Shown here: one piece after another, positions 7,651 through 11,184 of the stretch | Numbering within the stretch: position 1 is the first letter of the stretch | Layout of the letters: each line of letters starts with the position of its first letter | Assembly: GCA_009845645.1 (NCBI GenBank) | Contig: VXZF01000293.1 | Location: forward strand, 1-11,184 | Direction: 5' to 3' | DNA from: Gemmatimonadota bacterium | GTDB taxonomy: Bacteria; Latescibacterota; UBA2968; UBA8231 | Length of the DNA: 11,184 bases | Notes under the pieces: model-generated | What the model was told of the DNA's origin: nothing | Database searches by the model: none | Seen by the model: only the letters and a program-made list of their open reading frames with translations | Program-made: the position numbers and the translations under genes

Positions 7651-8397
7651 ATGCAAAACATCCTCATCACAGGTGCTACGGGTCTGATCGGCACAGCCGC
7701 TGTCGCTAGCCTACGCACCCGCTATAACTTGCGTGCCCTCAACCGCCGCCCGTTTCCGCACATCGATTGCCACCAAGCCGATATTGCCGATCTCGACGCC
7801 ATCCGGCCGGCCTTTGCCGGGATCGACGCGGTCGTCCATCTCGCCGCCCATATTGAAAACGATATAGCGGCGATCTTCCGCGCTAACTTACAGGGGACTG
7901 GGAATGTTTTTGCCGCAGCCCACGAAGCCGGGATACGGCGCGTCCTATTTGCTAGCAGTGGATCGGTCATGGGCGGCTATGCTGCACTTTCGCCATACAA
8001 GGAGCTTTTGGCCGGCGAGTACGACCAAGTGCCCGCTGAGTGGCCGATGCTGACTGCGCAATCGCCCCTGCGGCCAACGGGATTGTACGCGGCCAGCAAG
8101 GTCTGGGGCGAAGAGTTGGGCCGCGAGTATGCTTCGACCCACGGCATGTCTGTCCTCTGCCTGCGCTTTGGCCGCGTCAACCCAGAAAACCGCCCGACCC
8201 ATTCCCGCGAGTTCTGCGTCTGGTGCAGCCAGCGCGACGCGGTGCAGATGATCGAAAAGTGCCTTGCCGCTCCCCTCGACTTATCCTTCGACACCTTCTT
8301 CGTCAACTCGGACAACAAATGGGGCTACCGCGACTTAGAACACGCTCGCCAGACGGTGGGCTTTGTGCCCGCGGACCGAGCCGAAGACTACCGCTGA
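7651..8397 (+). CDS. NAD-dependent epimerase/dehydratase-family protein, uronate dehydrogenase-like
   Basis: This is an extended-SDR Rossmann enzyme of 248 residues. The N-terminal dinucleotide site is GATGLIG (G8, G11, G14), with VVHLAAH at 61-67, FASSGSV at 100-106 supplying the catalytic Ser, and YxxxK as Y146-AAS-K150. It is shorter than typical UDP-sugar epimerases (over 300 residues). From memory, its layout resembles bacterial uronate dehydrogenase: SPLRPTGLYAASK, then LRFGRV.PE, REFCVWCSQRDAVQMIEKCLAAP, and a C-terminal NSDNKWGYRDLEHARQTVGFVPADRAEDY. Uronate dehydrogenase oxidises glucuronate or galacturonate with NAD+ to aldarolactone in the cytoplasm. The family is certain, the exact reaction is inferred. 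It heads a plus-strand operon: its stop lies in the Shine-Dalgarno of the next gene. It has no clear Shine-Dalgarno of its own. Confidence 0.85.
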   Translation: MQNILITGATGLIGTAAVASLRTRYNLRALNRRPFPHIDCHQADIADLDAIRPAFAGIDAVVHLAAHIENDIAAIFRANLQGTGNVFAAAHEAGIRRVLFASSGSVMGGYAALSPYKELLAGEYDQVPAEWPMLTAQSPLRPTGLYAASKVWGEELGREYASTHGMSVLCLRFGRVNPENRPTHSREFCVWCSQRDAVQMIEKCLAAPLDLSFDTFFVNSDNKWGYRDLEHARQTVGFVPADRAEDYR

Positions 8398-8401
8398 GGA
8401 G
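8396..8401 (+). promoter_or_regulatory. Shine-Dalgarno GAGGAG of the CBM9-like gene
   Basis: GAGGAG overlaps the stop of the dehydrogenase gene and lies 7 nt before ATG 8409. It fixes that start over a much longer frame that opens inside the dehydrogenase gene. Confidence 0.75.
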
Positions 8402-8408
8402 AAAATCC

Positions 8409-9230
8409 ATGTTGCCTTTTGCTATGTGCGCGATTTTGCTCGCTGCCTCCATCACACGCGCGGACATGAACATCAACACTCCCTTGTTGGAGACGGCTCC
8501 GGTCATTGACGGCGACCTTGCCGAGTGGAAGGACCGCGCCCACAACGACGGCATCTGGGACATGCGCCGCATCAGCGAGGCTGGCTTCTACCGCCTCGAT
8601 CGCGGTGCGCGCAATCGCCTCACCGACCACGGCGACGAGTCGCACCTCGAAGACGACTTGCGCGCTCGCTACTACATTGCTTGGGACGCGCAAAACTTCT
8701 ACTTCGGGGCCGAGGTCTGGGACAATGTCAACGACCTCGACGACCCGGATCCGGCGGACAAGCGCTGGTATTTCAAGGACGCGATTTGCTGGTTTATGGA
8801 AGGCCCACGCGATCGGGCCAACGAGCGCTTTGGCCAAGGCGACAACGCCTTTTGCTTTGTGGCCGATCCGCAGCGCACCCCGCAAAACGCTTGGTGGCGA
8901 CACGGCGCGCCCGGTCAGAGCTACATTGAAGAGCCGATCCCCGAGGCCGCTTGCGACTACGTGGTACGCATGGATCCTTGGGGCCGGAGCGCGGCTGATT
9001 TCATCTTGGAGGCTCGCGTGGATATGCACGCGACGTTTGCCCAGAGCGACCCCCGCTGGCAGCCGCCGCAAGTGGGCGACGAATACAGCATGGAAATCGT
9101 CCACACCGACCCGGACGGCGGCGCGTACGGCGGACACTTCATGATCTACGGCAACGGCGACGACGATAACACGTGGGGGCGGATGATCTTGGTCGGTCCA
9201 CGAATGCCGATTGGGCGGCTCGCCGAGTAG
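8409..9230 (+). CDS. Secreted CBM9-like carbohydrate-binding domain protein
   Basis: The protein has 273 residues. An N-terminal signal peptide (MLPFAMCAILLAASITRA) with likely cleavage after T-R-A exports it. The mature part begins with a CBM9-like/DOMON-type fold: APVIDGDLAEW is the hallmark opening strand, followed by ARYYIAWDAQNFYFGAEVWDN, the second hallmark. Aromatic and acidic residues are abundant (DAICWFMEGP, NAWWRHG, DPRWQPP, YGNGDDDNTWGRM), as expected for glycan and Ca2+ binding. It ends WGRMILVGPRMP, close to the common end of these domains. No catalytic domain is attached, so it probably binds rather than cleaves carbohydrate. It sits 11 bases after the dehydrogenase gene and 8 bases before the redoxin gene, consistent with one transcript. 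Role in polysaccharide capture is inferred. Confidence 0.8.
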   Translation: MLPFAMCAILLAASITRADMNINTPLLETAPVIDGDLAEWKDRAHNDGIWDMRRISEAGFYRLDRGARNRLTDHGDESHLEDDLRARYYIAWDAQNFYFGAEVWDNVNDLDDPDPADKRWYFKDAICWFMEGPRDRANERFGQGDNAFCFVADPQRTPQNAWWRHGAPGQSYIEEPIPEAACDYVVRMDPWGRSAADFILEARVDMHATFAQSDPRWQPPQVGDEYSMEIVHTDPDGGAYGGHFMIYGNGDDDNTWGRMILVGPRMPIGRLAE

Positions 9231-9232
9231 GA
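9229..9232 (+). promoter_or_regulatory. Shine-Dalgarno AGGA of the selenoredoxin gene
   Basis: AGGA overlaps the TAG stop of the CBM9-like gene and lies 6 nt (all A) before ATG 9239. It marks the start giving a lipoprotein signal peptide, rather than a frame that opens upstream at 9173 inside the previous gene. Confidence 0.6.
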
Positions 9233-9238
9233 AAAAAA

Positions 9239-9775
9239 ATGCACCGTAGCGCAGTACTTCTGTCCTTGGCAATCGCGACTCTTATCGCCCTCGCCGGCTG
9301 CAATTCCAATCCGGTCTCTACAGGTGGTCGAGCGCCTGCTTTCACCTTACCTGCGGCGGATGGGACTTCTGTTTCTCTGGCCGACTTACTCGACAACCGC
9401 GCGGCGGCGGTACTGCTGTTCTACAGAGGATTCTTCTGAGGTTCCTGTCGGAGCCAACTAGGTGAGTTGGCAGATGTGTATCCCGAGTTTCTAAAGCGAA
9501 ATGTGTCGCTTGCGGCGATCAGCACGGATGACACCGCCGACGCGCTGAGGATGGTGGAACTCACTGACGCTGAATTCGCCATTCTGTCAGATAAGGACGC
9601 CGAGGTGGCCAAGGATTACGGAGTTTACAACCTTTTGAATGATGGGGTCGCGACTCCATCCGCTGTCATCGTCTCGCCTGGGGGCGACATCGAATGGAAA
9701 TACGTAGGGGAAAGTATTTCCGACCGGCCGATGCCCGATCAAATTTTGGCTCAAATCGACCGGTTGCTACAGTGA
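9239..9775 (+). CDS. Redoxin/peroxiredoxin-like lipoprotein with selenocysteine at UGA 9437-9439 (UxxC selenoprotein)
   Basis: Read through one in-frame UGA, this is a single 178-residue AhpC/TSA-redoxin protein. The signal peptide MHRSAVLLSLAIATLIALAGC carries lipobox L-A-G-C, so the domain should be lipid-anchored outside the cytoplasmic membrane. Next come APAFTLPAADGTSVSLADLL, then AVLLFYRGFF-U67-GSC70-RSQLGEL. Redoxins of this family normally read FYRGxWCPxCRxQLxEL, so the UGA replaces the first, nucleophilic Cys and the second Cys is kept. Downstream are LSDKDAEVAKDYGVYN, TPSAVIVSPGGDIEWKYVG and DRPMPDQILAQI, the normal redoxin C-terminal half. No frameshift or second stop occurs before TGA 9773-9775. 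The likely role is thiol-dependent peroxide or disulfide reduction. An ordinary nonsense mutation is the alternative, but exact placement at the catalytic Cys plus a SECIS-like hairpin make it unlikely. No Sec-machinery genes are in the window. Confidence 0.88.
9437..9439 (+). other. Recoded UGA (selenocysteine codon, residue 67)
   Basis: TGA lies in frame between FYRGFF and GSCRSQL, at the position of the first Cys of the redoxin CxxC. UGA terminates other genes here (8395-8397, the ATGA junctions at 1277 and 2245, and this gene's own stop at 9773) and TGG encodes Trp, so genome-wide UGA reassignment does not explain it. Confidence 0.85.
9440..9471 (+). promoter_or_regulatory. Candidate bacterial SECIS hairpin(s) directly after the UGA
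   Basis: GCCAACT (9453-9459) and AGTTGGC (9465-9471) form a perfect 7-bp stem closing loop AGGTG (9460-9464), which begins 20 nt after the UGA. Bacterial SECIS elements are hairpins within the coding sequence whose small apical loop carries G near its start and lies about this far from the UGA. From memory, the E. coli fdhF loop is AGGUCU, sharing AGGU. A second hairpin, GGTTCC (9440-9445), loop TGTC, GGAGCC (9450-9455), has six pairs including one G-U and abuts the UGA. The two share 9453-9455, so both cannot be fully formed at once. The distal one is the better SECIS candidate. SelB binding is inferred. Confidence 0.7.
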
Positions 9776-9841
9776 GTCGCCCTGATTCAACGGTTCACTG
9801 AGTAGGGCAGAGGCGGTTAGATTGTTAGGCTGAGTGCTTAT
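9776..9841. other. Convergent intergenic gap, no clear terminator
   Basis: Sixty-six bases lie between the convergent selenoredoxin and DUF433 genes. CAGTGA (9770-9775) and TCACTG (9795-9800) are inverted copies, and GCCCT (9779-9783) can pair with AGGGC (9804-9808), but the two pairings interlock. Neither is followed by a T-run, so I do not call an intrinsic terminator. Confidence 0.3.
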
Positions 9842-10078
9842 TTATGCCGAGGACGGTGCCACCGAATATACGGCATCCTCCGCCAACCAAGCTGCGTAAC
9901 GAAGACACTCGCTGACATCTTCGGCTTCGAGGTATGGATAGGCTTCCAAAATTTCCTTGGTTGACATCCCGCTGGCAACTAGATTGATCACGAGGGAGAC
10001 CGTTACGCGCATACCGCGGATACAGGCCCGACCGCCCATTATATCTGGATCAAAGGTAATGCGTTCAAATCCTAGCAT
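9842..10078 (-). CDS. DUF433 domain protein (antitoxin-like)
   Basis: This small protein has 78 residues. FERITFDPDIMGGRACIRGMRVTVSLVINLVASGMSTKEIL is the DUF433 core (expected pattern I..dP.i.gGkP.I.GtRi.V..il..la.G.s.eeil), followed by YPYLEAEDVSECLRYAAWLAED, the usual helix-turn-helix-like end. DUF433 proteins are often found beside a DUF5615 PIN-like partner in putative toxin-antitoxin pairs and are assumed to bind DNA. No such partner follows here; the next gene is the convergent redoxin. AAGGAG lies 7 nt before ATG 10078, within the end of the DUF2442-like gene, with which it overlaps by 7 bases. Family call is firm; regulatory function is inferred. Confidence 0.88.
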   Translation of the reverse strand: MLGFERITFDPDIMGGRACIRGMRVTVSLVINLVASGMSTKEILEAYPYLEAEDVSECLRYAAWLAEDAVYSVAPSSA

Positions 10079-10386
10079 GACGATTCTCCTTCATGTTGTC
10101 GGCTTCTGCTGACGTCAAGAATAGCGTGGTTTTGTATCAGGAGGAGTTTTTTCGGCCTGTGAACAACGCCGAGCAATCCGTCAATAGATAGATCCTCGTC
10201 GAGCAGTGGCCAGTGGATACCGTAGCCTGAAGGAGAGACTTCGAAGAGGATCTTTTCTTTTTTAGACGCATTTTGCAGAACAGGGGATAATTCACTCACT
10301 CGAAAGGTCTTTTCTCGACCGTCGATAGTCAAAACCATGCAATCCCCGTCAAAGTGCAGTCCGGTTACTTGATGATGTTTTTTCAT
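10072..10386 (-). CDS. DUF2442-like small protein
   Basis: The protein has 104 residues from the ATG at 10386-10384. GGAG at 10396-10399 is 9 nt upstream, which favours this start over one at 10428 that would overlap the preceding gene. The segment VTGLHFDGDCMVLTIDGREKTFRVSELSPVL, then ILFEVSPSGYGIHWPLLDEDLSIDGLLG, matches the DUF2442 plan: a short beta-rich domain with a W-P near its end and an acidic L/I-D tail. A further basic tail (VHRPKKLLLIQ...) extends past the usual end. DUF2442 proteins often occur in toxin-antitoxin-like pairs with DUF4160; here the neighbours are DUF433 and an unrecognised protein. It probably shares a transcript with both. Biochemical function is not known to me. 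Confidence 0.75.
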   Translation of the reverse strand: MKKHHQVTGLHFDGDCMVLTIDGREKTFRVSELSPVLQNASKKEKILFEVSPSGYGIHWPLLDEDLSIDGLLGVVHRPKKLLLIQNHAILDVSRSRQHEGESSC

Positions 10387-10405
10387 TGCTGACGTCTCCG
10401 CTGAA

Positions 10406-11184
10406 CTACGTTCCCGTGACTGCTCCAAGCATTTCTAGCGATGCCTTGAGAATTATGTCATTCTCATTCGCGTCGAGCTCTTCGTCGGAATGCACCATGA
10501 ATCGGTATTCTCTCTGATTTTCGTATTTTCTTCGCTTAATAAAGATGGCACTGAGTGCGCGTTCGTAGGTACCTAAATGTTCGGTGCTTTCGTAAGGATC
10601 ATCTCTGTAGTCTACTGGTCCGTGCACGATCAGTTGTGATTTCTTCCAAATCTTTCCACCCTTAATCCCGTCCGTCTCTCCTTCCAGCTCGCTCTGCGCA
10701 CTTCTCGGGCCTAGTTGTTCTATCACCATCCCCCCCAATGCTCGTGCGAATAGCCTCCGGTCCCTTATTGGGTACCAGTCTGTGTACCCTGCTCCCCAGT
10801 TCGCCCAAAGTGCCTCCTCTTCCGCCTCGGTCTCCGGTGCAATCGAGGTACAGTATATCCATCCGTTCCTTCCTGCCGTGAAGGTGTCGGTAGTGACTTC
10901 CCTATAATCGCTTTGTCTATTTGTAATTTTGATACTTGCTTCAGGGAATGACTTTGACAATTCATGTTCTAGCGTTTGCCGTATAGCCTCGTTTACTTCA
11001 TCCAATAGTGCTTTTTTCGATTGCGTTGCACTCTGCGGCTCCAATATTTTTCGCTCTTGCTTCGCCTCCAGCTTGTCCCCTATCAAATCATCTTCTTCCA
11101 TTTCTCTGAAGATGCTAGGTTCCGCGATCCTAATCGTCCTACTTACGTCGATCCGGTAATTAGGTTCACATCCTTTCACTAACC
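10406..11184 (-). CDS. Unrecognised protein with DUF2971-like C-terminal motif, N-terminus possibly outside window
   Basis: The frame is open from a TAG at 10406-10408 to the right edge. The first visible start is a GTG at 11179-11177 (257 residues), but the codon before it is sense, so the true start may lie outside. The N-terminal 80 residues are charged and probably helical (ERKILEPQSATQSKKALLDEVNEAIRQTLEHEL). The middle is aromatic-rich: GWIYCTSIAPETEAEEEALWANWGAGY. Near the C-terminus, IFIKRRKYENQREYRFMV resembles the K..W..E.EyR motif of DUF2971 proteins, a loose match only. No signal peptide or membrane segment is visible. It lies 19 bases upstream of the DUF2442-like gene, so the three right-hand genes probably form one unit. 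Its GC is clearly lower than that of the sugar operons. Function unknown. Confidence 0.6.
   Translation of the reverse strand, partial: LVKGCEPNYRIDVSRTIRIAEPSIFREMEEDDLIGDKLEAKQERKILEPQSATQSKKALLDEVNEAIRQTLEHELSKSFPEASIKITNRQSDYREVTTDTFTAGRNGWIYCTSIAPETEAEEEALWANWGAGYTDWYPIRDRRLFARALGGMVIEQLGPRSAQSELEGETDGIKGGKIWKKSQLIVHGPVDYRDDPYESTEHLGTYERALSAIFIKRRKYENQREYRFMVHSDEELDANENDIILKASLEMLGAVTGT

Noticed and set aside
8040..8408. Long plus-strand frame giving a 396-residue version of the CBM9-like protein
   Set aside because: The extra 123 residues overlap the dehydrogenase gene in another frame. ATG 8409 has a good Shine-Dalgarno and begins a signal peptide.
9239..9439. Redoxin as a nonsense-mutated pseudogene
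   Set aside because: The single UGA falls on the catalytic Cys codon, the rest of the frame is intact and conserved-looking, and a SECIS-like hairpin follows. A random stop would rarely meet all three.
9437..9439. UGA reassigned to Trp or Gly throughout the genome
   Set aside because: UGA ends several genes here with overlapping starts or Shine-Dalgarno sites, and TGG is used for Trp everywhere.
9467..9775. Separate small gene starting at TTG 9467
   Set aside because: It is the C-terminal half of the redoxin, in the same frame as the part before the UGA, and lacks its own Shine-Dalgarno and the catalytic motif.
9770..9808. Intrinsic terminator between the convergent genes
   Set aside because: The inverted repeats interlock and no T-run follows on either strand.

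Overview
This looks like a bacterial chromosome segment of fairly high GC, from an organism I cannot name. It carries long tightly packed carbohydrate-uptake operons, lipoprotein-type substrate-binding proteins and a probable selenocysteine gene, a mix found in several uncultured phyla. Assigning a phylum would be guesswork. UGA acts as an ordinary stop for several genes here, so the genetic code is standard.

Left two thirds (1-7534, minus strand): one compact operon read right to left. It begins with two tandem paralogous CUT1-type solute-binding lipoproteins (7534-6254, 6235-4967), then a MalF-like permease (4977-4072) and a MalG-like permease (4082-3243). A complete CUT2 (ribose/xylose type) system follows: binding lipoprotein (3234-2245), permease (2248-1277) and a double-NBD ATPase that starts at 1280 and runs off the left edge. 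Genes overlap by 4-11 bases or are 8-18 bases apart. The CUT1 part has no ATPase of its own in the window.

Middle (7535-9775, plus strand): across a 116-bp divergent intergenic region lies a three-gene operon. It encodes an NAD-dependent sugar dehydrogenase/epimerase resembling uronate dehydrogenases (7651-8397), a secreted CBM9-like carbohydrate-binding protein (8409-9230) and a lipoprotein redoxin (9239-9775). The redoxin reading frame is interrupted by a single in-frame UGA at 9437-9439, exactly where the family has its first catalytic cysteine (F-U-G-S-C-R, a UxxC motif). A perfect 7-bp stem with loop AGGUG lies 20 nt after the UGA stem start region, where a bacterial SECIS is expected. 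I read this as a selenoprotein, which ordinary gene calling would split in two. It is the main finding.

Right end (9776-11184, minus strand): lower GC, a likely accessory cassette of three close or overlapping genes: an unrecognised protein running off the right edge, a DUF2442-like small protein and a DUF433 (antitoxin-like) protein. It converges on the redoxin gene.

Working model: the minus-strand operon imports one or more sugars or sugar acids, the divergent operon binds and oxidises a related carbohydrate, and the selenoredoxin gives an envelope thiol-redox function. The substrate is not visible from sequence. No tRNA, rRNA, CRISPR array or insertion sequence was seen.
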